In this document: positions 8,363 to 16,137 of the stretch, one piece after another | How positions within the stretch are numbered: position 1 is the first letter of the stretch | How the letters are laid out: each line of letters starts with the position of its first letter | Assembly: GCA_949293985.1 (NCBI GenBank) | Contig: CASFFN010000016.1 | Span: 1-64,000, forward strand | Source of the DNA: an uncultured Eubacteriales bacterium | GTDB lineage: Bacteria; Bacillota; Clostridia; Oscillospirales; Oscillospiraceae | Reading direction: 5' to 3' | DNA: 64,000 nt | Program-made: the position numbers and the translations under genes | Notes under the pieces: model-generated | Seen by the model: only the letters and a program-made list of their open reading frames with translations | What the model was told of the DNA's origin: nothing | The model's database searches: none

Positions 8363-9643
8363 TTATGCTTTTTCGATGGCCTGGGCCAAATCGGAAATCA
8401 AGTCCTGGGTGTTTTCCAGACCGCAGGACAGGCGAATCAGGTCCGCGCCTACCCCGGCGGCTTCCAGCTCCGCGTCGGTCATCTGCCGGTGGGTGGTGCT
8501 GGCGGGGTGGAGGCAGCAGGTGCGGGAGTCTGCCACATGGGTCTCGATGGCCCCCAGCCGCAGGTGCGCCATGAAGTTCTCCGCCCCCTTCCGCCCGCTT
8601 TTCAGGCCAAAGGAGATCACGCCGCAGGAGCCATTGGGCAGATACTTCCGGGCCAGGTCGTAGTACTTATCGCCTTTCAGACCGCAGTACTTCACCCAGG
8701 CCACCTTGGGGTGGCCGCTGAGGAACTCCGCGATGGCCTGGGCGTTGGCGCAGTGCTGGCGTATCCGGAAAGGCAGGCTCTCCAGCCCCAGGTTCAGGTA
8801 AAAGGCGTTCTGGGGGGACTGGACGGAGCCCAAATCCCGCATAAGCTGGGCGGTACACTTGGTGATGAACGCGCCGGCAAGACCAAACCGCTCCGTGTAG
8901 GTCACCCCGTGGTAGCTCTCGTCGGGGGTGCAAAGGCCGGGGAACTTGTGGGGGTACCGGGTCCAGTCGAACTTGCCGCTGTCCACCACCACGCCGCCAA
9001 GGGCCGCGCCGTGGCCGTCCATATACTTGGTGGTGGAGTGGGTCACAATGTCCGCGCCCCATTCGATGGGACGGCAGTTTACCGGGGTGGCGAAGGTGTT
9101 GTCCACAATGAGGGGCACCCCATGGGCGTGGGCCACCCGGGCAAATTTCTCAATATCCAGCACATTCAGGGCCGGATTGGCAATGGTCTCACCGAACATG
9201 GCCTTGGTGTTCTCCCGGAAGGCACGGCTCAGCTCCTCCTCCGAAGCGTCCGGGTCCACGAAGGTCACATCGATGCCCATGCGCTTCATGGTAACGCTGA
9301 GGAGGTTATAGGTGCCGCCGTAAATGGCGGTGCTGGCTACCACATGGTCGCCGCATCCGGCGATATTGAAGATGGCATAGAAGCTGGCGGCCTGACCGGA
9401 GCCGGTGAGCATGGCGGCGGCGCCTCCCTCCAGGGCGGCGATTTTGGCGGCTACGGCGTCGCAGGTGGGGTTTGCCAGCCGGGAATAGAAATAGCCGGAG
9501 GCTTCCAAATCAAACAGCTTTCCCATGTCCTCGGAAGTAGCGTACTTGAAGGTGGTACTCTGGACAATGGGAATCTGCCGGGGCTCGCCGCTTTTGGGGC
9601 TGTACCCGGCCTGAATGCACAGGGTCTCTAAATTCTGATTCAT
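8363..9643 (-). CDS. metY: O-acetylhomoserine sulfhydrylase (PLP-dependent)
   Basis: A 426-residue cytoplasmic enzyme of the Cys/Met-metabolism PLP family that joins O-acetylhomoserine with sulfide to make homocysteine, or uses O-acetylserine for cysteine. The Schiff-base lysine is K206 in THSTTKYMDGHG. PLP-phosphate contacts are in MLTGSGQAA and VDNTFATP, and ETIANPALNV is typical of the MetY rather than the MetB/MetC branch. The length matches the family. It has its own consensus promoter and a leader of about 30 nt, too short for a SAM riboswitch or T-box. A cystathionine lyase activity cannot be excluded by eye. Confidence 0.92.
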   Translation of the reverse strand: MNQNLETLCIQAGYSPKSGEPRQIPIVQSTTFKYATSEDMGKLFDLEASGYFYSRLANPTCDAVAAKIAALEGGAAAMLTGSGQAASFYAIFNIAGCGDHVVASTAIYGGTYNLLSVTMKRMGIDVTFVDPDASEEELSRAFRENTKAMFGETIANPALNVLDIEKFARVAHAHGVPLIVDNTFATPVNCRPIEWGADIVTHSTTKYMDGHGAALGGVVVDSGKFDWTRYPHKFPGLCTPDESYHGVTYTERFGLAGAFITKCTAQLMRDLGSVQSPQNAFYLNLGLESLPFRIRQHCANAQAIAEFLSGHPKVAWVKYCGLKGDKYYDLARKYLPNGSCGVISFGLKSGRKGAENFMAHLRLGAIETHVADSRTCCLHPASTTHRQMTDAELEAAGVGADLIRLSCGLENTQDLISDLAQAIEKA

Positions 9644-9677
9644 GGCAATCTCTCCTGTTGTTGCAGATTATGGCTTT

Positions 9678-9706
9678 ATTGTAGCCCTCCCCCGGGCCTT
9701 TGTCAA
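9678..9706 (-). promoter_or_regulatory. Promoter of metY
   Basis: The minus strand reads a perfect -35 TTGACA (9701-9706), a 17-bp spacer and -10 TACAAT (9678-9683), about 35 bp before the start codon. Confidence 0.85.
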
Positions 9707-9915
9707 CGGAAAATGCCCCGGCAGTCCAGGCCCGCCGGGGCCGTCCGGCGCAAAACGCCCGGCCGTTTTCATTTGGGGTATCTTCATGAGAATCCCTTCC
9801 ATCTCTGGGCGGAGGAATGTATCCCCTCCCCGGCTCCCCACGGAAATTTTACATCCGCCATATGAAAAATCTTTGTAAAATTTCCGGTTTTCCCCTTTTT
9901 CCGGGGATAAAATTG

Positions 9916-9924
9916 TGATATAGT
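9916..9924 (+). promoter_or_regulatory. Extended -10 promoter of the HD gene
   Basis: TGATATAGT (extended -10 with TATAGT at 9919-9924) lies 22 bp before the ATG at 9947. No convincing -35 hexamer was found. Confidence 0.5.
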
Positions 9925-9946
9925 GGGAGCAAAAGGAGATGATACC

Positions 9947-10606
9947 ATGCTTACCTACGAACAGATTACCAAAAGCGAGGCCGTTCGTACCTATATTATC
10001 CGTGCCGACGAGTCCCTGGCGGCTCTTGGCTTTACGGAGCATTCCTTTGCCCATGTAATCCATGTGGCCCAGACTGCCGGTTATATTCTGGAGACCCTGG
10101 GCTATGACGCGCGCACCGTGGAGCTGGCAAAAATCGCCGGGTATCTGCACGACATCGGCAACCTGGTGAACCGGAAAGACCACTCCCAGTCCGGCGCCGT
10201 TATGGCCTGGAGCATCCTCAACGATATGGCCTGCGACCCAGCGGAGACCGCCACCATCGTCACCGCCATCGGCAATCACGACGAGGGCACCGGCGTGCCG
10301 GTGAACGCCGTATCCGCCGCCATGATTCTGGCGGACAAGGCGGATGTGCGCCGCAGCCGGGTCCGGAACACCGACAAGTCCACCTTTGACATTCACGACC
10401 GGGTAAACTACTCGGTGAAAAAGGCAGCCTTAAAAATCAACGAGGAAAAGACCCTCATCAAGCTGAAGCTGGATGTAGACACCAAGTACGGCTCCGTGAT
10501 GGATTACTTTGAAATTTTCATGGGCCGGATGATTCTCTGCCGCAAAGCCGCCGAAAAGCTGGGCCTGCAATTCAAGCTGATTATCAACGAGCAGCAGCTG
10601 ATATGA
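9947..10606 (+). CDS. HD-domain phosphohydrolase
   Basis: A 219-residue cytoplasmic HD-superfamily protein with the ordered motifs HSFAHVIHV, GYLHDIGNLV, IGNHDEGTG and ILADKADVRRSR, i.e. the H...HD...H...D metal-binding set. This arrangement is seen in phosphohydrolases of the YfbR/RelA-HD type; the substrate is not known. The ATG at 9947 follows AAGGAG with good spacing; an upstream in-frame ATG at 9923 overlaps the promoter and was rejected. It is a single-gene unit between its own promoter and a strong terminator, divergent from metY. Confidence 0.82.
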   Translation: MLTYEQITKSEAVRTYIIRADESLAALGFTEHSFAHVIHVAQTAGYILETLGYDARTVELAKIAGYLHDIGNLVNRKDHSQSGAVMAWSILNDMACDPAETATIVTAIGNHDEGTGVPVNAVSAAMILADKADVRRSRVRNTDKSTFDIHDRVNYSVKKAALKINEEKTLIKLKLDVDTKYGSVMDYFEIFMGRMILCRKAAEKLGLQFKLIINEQQLI

Positions 10607-10619
10607 TTTTATCCTGCAA

Positions 10620-10663
10620 CCCCCGGCGGGAAAGGAAAGCTTTTCCCGCCGGGGGGTCTTCTT
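10620..10663. terminator. Terminator between convergent HD and DUF2089 genes
   Basis: The stem CCCCCGGCGGGAAA(AG)/(CT)TTTCCCGCCGGGGG is followed by GTCTTCTT on the plus strand. The pyrimidine run is short, but the stem is very strong. Confidence 0.78.
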
Positions 10664-10673
10664 ACGGAATAAA

Positions 10674-11435
10674 TCAGCCCTGCTTCTGTTTCCACCGGGT
10701 AAGATAGGCGGAAGTCAGCCGCGCATAACCCCATTCATTTTTGGCAATGCCCGCCCATTCCAGAACCGGAATCAACACAAATGCCGGGTCAAAACCGGAA
10801 CCACCAGGCTTTACCTTATAGTATCTTTGCAAGATTGCCCCGGCAATGGTATTTTCCTCGCACCCCGGTTCTCCCAGTTTTTTCCTTCCTGAGCCTTTCT
10901 TGGCTTTTCCGCCGTTTTCCAGCATAACATTCACCATATCATCAAAAATGCTGAAAGAGTAAGGGATAAGCTGTGGACAGTAAAACTTCTCCCCACCCCC
11001 GGTGAGGGACAACTCATAGGGAATCCCCTTGTAGGAATGCACCACAATTCGTCCACCGGCCTCAATCATTTTATTGCGGATAATGTGGGAAGCTTGTGCC
11101 GTATCGGTTGGGGATTTTTTGATTTGCGCAACATCCATATTCTGCTCCTCCTTTTTATGCGTATCTTCTGAGGCATATCCCAAAGCAATCAGAATATCTG
11201 TCAAATACTTGCTGACAGTGGGATAGGAACAGTTCATTTCTTCTCCCACCGCTTTGAGATTTCCTCGGTTTTTTAAGAATATTTCCAAAAAATTGGCTTG
11301 AGAAGTGCTAAGATACGCAAAGGCATTCAAAGGCTCGTCCATCGGAAATTGGGCATGACAATCGGGACAGGTTAATTTCCCAATATGCAATTTGGTTTGG
11401 CAAACCGGGCATTTTCCGGATTCAAAGGGATTCAT
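10674..11435 (-). CDS. DUF2089-type zinc-ribbon/HTH protein
   Basis: A 253-residue likely transcriptional regulator. The N-terminus has a zinc ribbon (CPVCQTKL then CPDCHAQF) followed by a helix-turn-helix, LKAVGEEMNCSYPTVSKYL. Together these match the DUF2089 family, whose members pair this with a short tail. Here the remaining 150 residues are longer than usual and have no recognised fold. The start at 11435 follows AGGAGGTG; the longer reading to 11465 lacks a ribosome site. It converges on the upstream HD gene and has no operon partners. Confidence 0.75.
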   Translation of the reverse strand: MNPFESGKCPVCQTKLHIGKLTCPDCHAQFPMDEPLNAFAYLSTSQANFLEIFLKNRGNLKAVGEEMNCSYPTVSKYLTDILIALGYASEDTHKKEEQNMDVAQIKKSPTDTAQASHIIRNKMIEAGGRIVVHSYKGIPYELSLTGGGEKFYCPQLIPYSFSIFDDMVNVMLENGGKAKKGSGRKKLGEPGCEENTIAGAILQRYYKVKPGGSGFDPAFVLIPVLEWAGIAKNEWGYARLTSAYLTRWKQKQG

Positions 11436-11592
11436 ATTCCCCACCTCCTGATGCAAGAGTATCAAAGATAACGCTCTTTGTCAAGTAAGTATTTAATTTT
11501 TACATTTCTTATTTTAGCAAGAGCAAAACAAAGTGCCTCTTATAGCTACACAAAGACGGTGTAAATATTGTTTGCTTTTGGGGTGCTTCCTT

Positions 11593-11818
11593 CCCACGCC
11601 GTCGTTTGAAAGCACAAAAAGGCTCCCTTGCCAAAGGGAGCTGGCAAAAATCTTTGATTTTTGACTGAGGGATACTACAGCAGGCACTTCCCAAAAGCAT
11701 AATCCAATGTGAAGTGGCTCAGGCTTATAGCTCCCGACGGTCGGGAGCTGTCACCGCAGGTGACTGAGGGAGCCGTCAGGCAGTACTGCCGCCCGCTTGC
11801 GGGTGGTGCGTAAGTACG
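11593..11818. repeat. Composite palindromic repeat (R2 family, with R4 tail)
   Basis: This lies in the 499-bp gap before the acetyltransferase. A fragment CCCACGCCGTCG..GAAAGCAC resembles the end of the R4 repeats near 26.2 and 26.8 kb. It is followed by the R2 unit: stem GGCTCCCTTG..AAGGGAGC, then CAGCAGGCACTTCCC, then AGCTCCCGACGGTCGGGAGCT, then GTCACCGCAGGTGAC and TGAGGGAG. The same order of small hairpins recurs at 25.8, 26.3, 36.9, 37.3 and 56.0 kb. The rest of the gap is AT-rich without a gene. Confidence 0.8.
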
Positions 11819-11934
11819 CTCTTCGTTATCATTATTGCGTAATATGGACAGATTGAAGTGGTTTCTGCTGTGTGTTATAATCCCAGCAGGGTAAATGATG
11901 AATTCAGAATTCATGAAATGTGGAGGGAAATCGT

Positions 11935-12462
11935 ATGAATTGCATGATAAGGAAATGGAAACTGACAGATGCAAAGGATATTGCCGTTGTTTTGTCGAGT
12001 AAAAAGATACACGACAATCTTAGAGATGGTTTACCCTATCCTTATACTGAACAAGATGGGATTGATTTTATATCAAGTATGCTTTCAGCAAACGAGGATG
12101 AAACATTTGCATTTGCGATTACATTGGATGATAAAGTAATTGGCAGCATAGGCGTATTTCGTCAGAAAAATATCCATAGACAAACAGCCGAAATGGGATA
12201 CTATATTGCGGAAGCGTATTGGGGAAAAGGCATTGTGACGGATGCGGTAAAACAAATCTGTGAATATGTATTTAGAAATACGGATATTCTCCGAATTTAT
12301 GCCGAACCATTTGCTTATAATTCAGGTTCTTGTCGCGTTCTTGAAAAAGCAGGTTTTCAATATGAGGGAACATTAAGAAAAAATGCCGTAAAGAACGGAA
12401 AAGTGATCGATATGAGAATGTATTCTCTGCTGAGAGAAGAATTGTGCAATTCCGGTTTGTAG
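11935..12462 (+). CDS. GNAT-family N-acetyltransferase (RimJ/RimL-like)
   Basis: A 175-residue acetyltransferase that would move an acetyl group from acetyl-CoA to an amine. The GNAT core is visible: EMGYYIAEAYWGKGIVTDAV (motif A, acetyl-CoA binding QxxGxG/A-like) and then RVLEKAGFQYEGTLRK, typical of the RimJ/RimL branch. The target is not predictable. The ATG at 11935 follows GGAGGG. Base composition is markedly AT-richer than the flanking genes, and it is bracketed by R2 and R3 repeats, which suggests horizontal acquisition. Confidence 0.85.
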   Translation: MNCMIRKWKLTDAKDIAVVLSSKKIHDNLRDGLPYPYTEQDGIDFISSMLSANEDETFAFAITLDDKVIGSIGVFRQKNIHRQTAEMGYYIAEAYWGKGIVTDAVKQICEYVFRNTDILRIYAEPFAYNSGSCRVLEKAGFQYEGTLRKNAVKNGKVIDMRMYSLLREELCNSGL

Positions 12463-12539
12463 GGCTATAAAATAGGGACATGGCCGCCTATCAGCACTCA
12501 GATACGCGTCGGGCAGCCGGCAATAAAACCGCCCGGTGT

Positions 12540-12680
12540 TACACCGTGGTAACGAACCGGGCGGGTCTGGGAAGTAACGATACGCCGAAAGCCGCCGTGC
12601 GAAATTGACACCGGGGGCACCCCGGCTGCAGCGGCTCGCCGCCCGCCGGGCACTGCCCGCTGACACCGGGGGCGGCAACG
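12540..12680. repeat. R3 repeat with GC-rich palindromes
   Basis: It contains the R3 unit ACCGGGCGGGTCTGGGAAGT and then AACGATACGCCGAAAGC, CGCCGTGCGAAATTG, followed by CACCGGGGGCACCCCGG and alternating GGCTCGCCGCCCGCCGGGC palindromes. The unit recurs at 25.5, 25.7, 26.5, 26.9, 37.5-37.7, 55.7, 57.9 and 63.0 kb. It fills most of the 323-bp gap between the acetyltransferase and asnS. Confidence 0.75.
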
Positions 12681-12720
12681 GGAATTGTCCGAATTTTCCC
12701 GGATTTTTCCCACTTCCCTC

Positions 12721-12749
12721 TTGTAAAATATGGATTTTTGCCGTATACT
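12721..12749 (+). promoter_or_regulatory. Promoter of asnS
   Basis: -35 TTGTAA (12721-12726), a 17-bp spacer and -10 TATACT (12744-12749), with the start codon 37 bp further. There is no room for a T-box leader. Confidence 0.72.
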
Positions 12750-12785
12750 ATGGTAATACTGTAACGGCAAGAAAGGGATACTATC

Positions 12786-14177
12786 ATGGAACTGATTTCT
12801 GTTCGTGCGCTATTTAAGGACACCGACGCCTACATAGGCAAGAAGGTGACGGTTGGCGGCTGGGTGCGCTCCGTCCGGGCAAGTAAGCAGTTTGGCTTCA
12901 TCGTCCTGAACGACGGCACCTATTTTACGCCTGTGCAGGTGGTCTACCACGACACCATGGGGAATTTCCAGGAGATTTCCAAGACCAATGTGGGCGCTGC
13001 CCTGATTGTGGAGGGAACCCTGGTGGCCACCCCCGAGGCCAAGCAGCCCTTTGAGATTCAGGCGGAGACCGTCACCGTGGAGGGTGCTTCCACCTCCGAC
13101 TACCCCTTACAGAAGAAGCGCCACACGCTGGAGTTTTTGCGGACCATGACCCATCTGCGTCCCCGGACCAACACCTTCCAGGCGGTTTTCCGGGTGCGGA
13201 GCCTCATCGCCTACGCCATCCACCAGTTCTTCCAGGAGCGGGACTTTGTGTATGTCCACACTCCCCTCATCACCGGCTCCGACTGCGAGGGCGCCGGTGA
13301 GATGTTCCAGGTGACCACCCTGGATTTGGCAAATGTCCCCATGACCGAGGACGGCAAGGTGGACTTCTCCCAGGATTTCTACGGCAAGCCCACCAACCTC
13401 ACCGTGTCCGGCCAGCTCAACGGCGAGACCTTCGCCATGGCTTTCAAGAACATCTACACCTTCGGCCCCACCTTCCGGGCGGAGAACTCCAACACCACCC
13501 GCCACGCCGCGGAGTTCTGGATGATTGAGCCGGAGATTGCCTTCGCGGACCTGAACGACGATATGCGCCTGGCGGAGGATATGATTAAGTATATCATCGC
13601 CTATGTGCTGGAGCACGCTCCCGAGGAGATGGCTTTCTTCAACCAGTTTGTGGATAAGGGCCTGCTGGAGCGGCTGAACCATGTGCTTGGCTCCCAGTTC
13701 GGCCATGTGACCTACACCGAGGCCATCGAGATTCTGGAAAAGCACAACGACCAGTTTGCTTTCCCGGTGCACTGGGGCAGCGACCTGCAAACCGAGCACG
13801 AGCGGTACCTGACGGAAGTGGTGTTTAAGAAGCCCGTATTCGTCACCGACTACCCCAAGGAGATCAAGGCCTTCTATATGAAGCTGAACCCGGACGGCAA
13901 GACCGTCGCCGCCATGGACTGCCTGGTGCCCGGCATCGGCGAGATTATCGGCGGCAGCCAGCGTGAGGATGACTATGAAGTGCTGAAAAGCCGCATCGCG
14001 GAGCTGGGCATGAAGCCGGAGGATTACGGCTTCTACCTGGATTTGCGGAAATACGGCTCCGCCCGCCACGCCGGTTTCGGCCTGGGCTTCGAGCGGTGCG
14101 TCATGTACCTCACCGGCATGGGCAACATCCGGGATGTCCTCCCCTTCCCCAGAACCGTAGGCAACTGCGATTTATAA
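12786..14177 (+). CDS. asnS: Asparagine-tRNA ligase
   Basis: A 463-residue class II aminoacyl-tRNA synthetase that charges tRNA-Asn with asparagine in the cytoplasm. An N-terminal OB-fold anticodon-binding domain ([19 protein letters not shown]) is followed by the catalytic core with motif 2 ([21 protein letters not shown]) and motif 3 ([15 protein letters not shown]). The [10 protein letters not shown] stretch separates AsnRS from AspRS. Length and start fit the family. It is flanked by its own promoter and a bidirectional terminator. Confidence 0.96.
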   Translation: MELISVRALFKDTDAYIGKKVTVGGWVRSVRASKQFGFIVLNDGTYFTPVQVVYHDTMGNFQEISKTNVGAALIVEGTLVATPEAKQPFEIQAETVTVEGASTSDYPLQKKRHTLEFLRTMTHLRPRTNTFQAVFRVRSLIAYAIHQFFQERDFVYVHTPLITGSDCEGAGEMFQVTTLDLANVPMTEDGKVDFSQDFYGKPTNLTVSGQLNGETFAMAFKNIYTFGPTFRAENSNTTRHAAEFWMIEPEIAFADLNDDMRLAEDMIKYIIAYVLEHAPEEMAFFNQFVDKGLLERLNHVLGSQFGHVTYTEAIEILEKHNDQFAFPVHWGSDLQTEHERYLTEVVFKKPVFVTDYPKEIKAFYMKLNPDGKTVAAMDCLVPGIGEIIGGSQREDDYEVLKSRIAELGMKPEDYGFYLDLRKYGSARHAGFGLGFERCVMYLTGMGNIRDVLPFPRTVGNCDL

Positions 14178-14184
14178 AAACCAG

Positions 14185-14213
14185 AACCCGCCGACTTGGT
14201 CGGCGGGTTTTAT
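14185..14213. terminator. Bidirectional terminator, asnS / Rnf locus
   Basis: A perfect 11-bp stem, AACCCGCCGAC, loop TTG, GTCGGCGGGTT, runs into TTTATTGTTTTT on plus and has A-rich flank on the other side. It lies between the convergent asnS and the last gene of the minus-strand Rnf locus. Confidence 0.85.
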
Positions 14214-14218
14214 TGTTT

Positions 14219-14647
14219 TTACAGATAGAAACCGATGAATCCGGTAAAGCCCTGGAAGGCCAAAAACAGCAGGAAAGCTGCTGCCGCCGGGGCTACGAAG
14301 CTGCCGGGCTTGAGCCGCTGGCGAAGGCTGCCAAAGAGGAAGCTCAGCACCAGGTGGCCCACGCCGCCCACGGCAGCCAGGACTGCCGCCAGGGTGGGGT
14401 CAGCCCAGCCGCAGGCCAGGGGCAGGACGCCGAAAGCCAGAGCGCCGTAAACAAAATCCCATACCGGGCAGGCCTTGGTCTCCTTCCGGCTAAACCAGCT
14501 TTCCAGCAGGCAGGCACCCAGAGACAGGGCGCACACGAAGGCCACATCCAGTCCGGGAAGAATCAAATCCGGCACAAAGGTCTTGACCAGGAGCCGGGCA
14601 AGGCAAGATAGCCCCACAAGAATCATCAACCATGTATTTTTGTTCAT
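14219..14647 (-). CDS. Small Cys-containing membrane protein ending the Rnf-like locus
   Basis: 142 residues, not recognised. It shows about four hydrophobic segments (near residues 5-22, 30-50, 64-85 and 86-106, plus a C-terminal hydrophobic end) and five cysteines (15, 39, 46, 60, 79), several within or next to membrane segments. It starts 4 bp after the rnfG stop and is the last gene of the run, in the place where RnfE/RnfA would stand in a complete rnf operon. It is shorter than RnfA/RnfE (about 190-200 residues) and no RnfA/E signature could be seen. It may be a membrane partner of RnfD/RnfG; this is inference from position. Confidence 0.6.
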   Translation of the reverse strand: MNKNTWLMILVGLSCLARLLVKTFVPDLILPGLDVAFVCALSLGACLLESWFSRKETKACPVWDFVYGALAFGVLPLACGWADPTLAAVLAAVGGVGHLVLSFLFGSLRQRLKPGSFVAPAAAAFLLFLAFQGFTGFIGFYL

Positions 14648-14650
14648 TTC

Positions 14651-15184
14651 TTAACCTCCCCACTGGGTTGCCCCGGAGTCCACATCGGCGCCGGTGACAT
14701 AGGCGCTGGCGGAGTTTACCGCCTTGGCGATGGCCTTGGAGGTGACGGTGGCGCCGGTGAGGGCGTCCACGTTCTCCCCTACCGTAAAGCTGGTGCCTTC
14801 AAAGAGGAACTGGGAGAGAAACTCCACAGAGGACAGTGCCTGCATACCAAGCCCCAGGGTCTCCTGCATCTCCTGCACCACCAGGCCGGAGATGGTGCCG
14901 TCGGTGTTCACACCCACCAGAGCCACAATGTCGTCAGCGTAGCCCCGGACCCGGGTCTGAATGACAAAGCCATTGTCAGCTTTGAAAACCGCCACAATAT
15001 TCTCATCCTCCCCGGAGTAGGCCTCCTGGGTGAAGTTCTCCCCGCCGGGAAGAATCTGGCTGCACAGCCAGTCGAGAGTCTCCTGCTCCTTTTCCCGGGC
15101 GGTGGGGGCAAGGATTGCGCTGCAAGCCAGCAGCAGGCACAGGGCAACCACGAAAGCGATTGCGGGAATCAGATGTCGCTTCAT
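14651..15184 (-). CDS. rnfG: RnfG-type FMN-binding subunit
   Basis: A 177-residue membrane-anchored extracytosolic flavoprotein. One N-terminal helix (residues 5-25) anchors an FMN-binding domain. The ApbE flavin-attachment motif DALTGATVTS ends at T146, which would carry FMN as a phosphoester. A second DxxSGAT pattern, DVDSGAT, appears at residues 167-173, only four residues from the C-terminus, which is unusual. It overlaps the rnfD stop by 4 bp (ATGA), so translation is coupled. It would pass electrons to or from RnfD. Confidence 0.9.
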   Translation of the reverse strand: MKRHLIPAIAFVVALCLLLACSAILAPTAREKEQETLDWLCSQILPGGENFTQEAYSGEDENIVAVFKADNGFVIQTRVRGYADDIVALVGVNTDGTISGLVVQEMQETLGLGMQALSSVEFLSQFLFEGTSFTVGENVDALTGATVTSKAIAKAVNSASAYVTGADVDSGATQWGG

Positions 15185-16137
15185 TTTACAGCACCTCCAA
15201 ACCGTCTGGGCGGGGTAATCCGGTCAATGGCCCAGGCACAGGCGTTCATAATCAGAATGGCATAGGTGACGCCCTCCGGGAACAGGCCGAAGTAACGGAA
15301 AATCACGGTGAGCACACCGCAGCCCAGGCCGTACACCAGCTGACCCGCAGGGGTCACAGGAGAGGTGGCGTAGTCGGTGGCCATGAAGAAGGCACCCAGC
15401 ATCAGGCCGCCGCCTAACAGGTGGTAAGCCATGAACAGGAGCGGAGACTGTCCCCGGGAGAAAATCAGGGTCAGCACCGCCACGGTGCCAAGATAGGCGG
15501 CAGGAATCCGCCAGGAGATGACCTTCCGGACAATGAGGTAAATGCCGCCTAAGAGAATAGCCAGGGTGCAAACCTCACCCATGGAGCCAACCATGTTCCC
15601 CAGGAACATATCCCACAGGCTCACGTCCGGCAAAGAGGGCATCACCAGATGGTGCAGAGGCGTTGCGGAGGACACCATGTCCACCTGTCCCACAGACAGC
15701 CAGGAGCCGGTCTCCGGGTAGCGCACCAGGTACTGGGGCCAGAAAAGCATCAGGAACGCCCGGGCGCCCAGGGCGGGATTGAACACATTTTGTCCCAGGC
15801 CGCCGCACATCCCCTTCACCACAATCATGGCGAAGGCTGCCCCCACAATCACCACCCAGTAAGGAACGCTGACAGGCAGGGTCAGGGCAAACAGCAGTCC
15901 CGTAACCAGGGCAGAGCCGTCCGGCAGGGTGTAGCTCTGGCGGGTAACCACCCGGTACAGCCACTCAAACACCAGGCAGGCAGCCATGGAGGTAAGGGTC
16001 AGGGTCAGCACCCGGGGCCCGAAGAAATACACGCCCACAGCCAGGGCGGGCAGGAGGGCCAGCACCACCCGGAGCATCAGCTTTCTTGTGGTCTCCCCGC
16101 CGTGGATATGGGGGGAGGAATTGACAATCAGATTCAT
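15181..16137 (-). CDS. rnfD: RnfD-type membrane flavoprotein
   Basis: 318 residues with about nine to ten membrane helices, matching RnfD/NqrB. The N-terminus has SSPHIHGGETTRKLM, the usual RnfD opening, and the conserved GGLGQNVFNPA motif is present. The flavin-attachment threonine is T159 in DMVSSATPL, a variant with Ser where Gly is usual (DxxSGAT). It would carry electrons across the membrane through covalent FMN. The start at 16137 overlaps the rnfC stop (ATGA) and follows AAAGGAGG; the longer reading inside rnfC was rejected. Confidence 0.93.
   Translation of the reverse strand: MNLIVNSSPHIHGGETTRKLMLRVVLALLPALAVGVYFFGPRVLTLTLTSMAACLVFEWLYRVVTRQSYTLPDGSALVTGLLFALTLPVSVPYWVVIVGAAFAMIVVKGMCGGLGQNVFNPALGARAFLMLFWPQYLVRYPETGSWLSVGQVDMVSSATPLHHLVMPSLPDVSLWDMFLGNMVGSMGEVCTLAILLGGIYLIVRKVISWRIPAAYLGTVAVLTLIFSRGQSPLLFMAYHLLGGGLMLGAFFMATDYATSPVTPAGQLVYGLGCGVLTVIFRYFGLFPEGVTYAILIMNACAWAIDRITPPRRFGGAVK

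Noticed and set aside
9644..9706. SAM riboswitch or T-box upstream of metY
   Set aside because: The promoter lies only about 35 bp before the start codon, so there is no room for such a leader.
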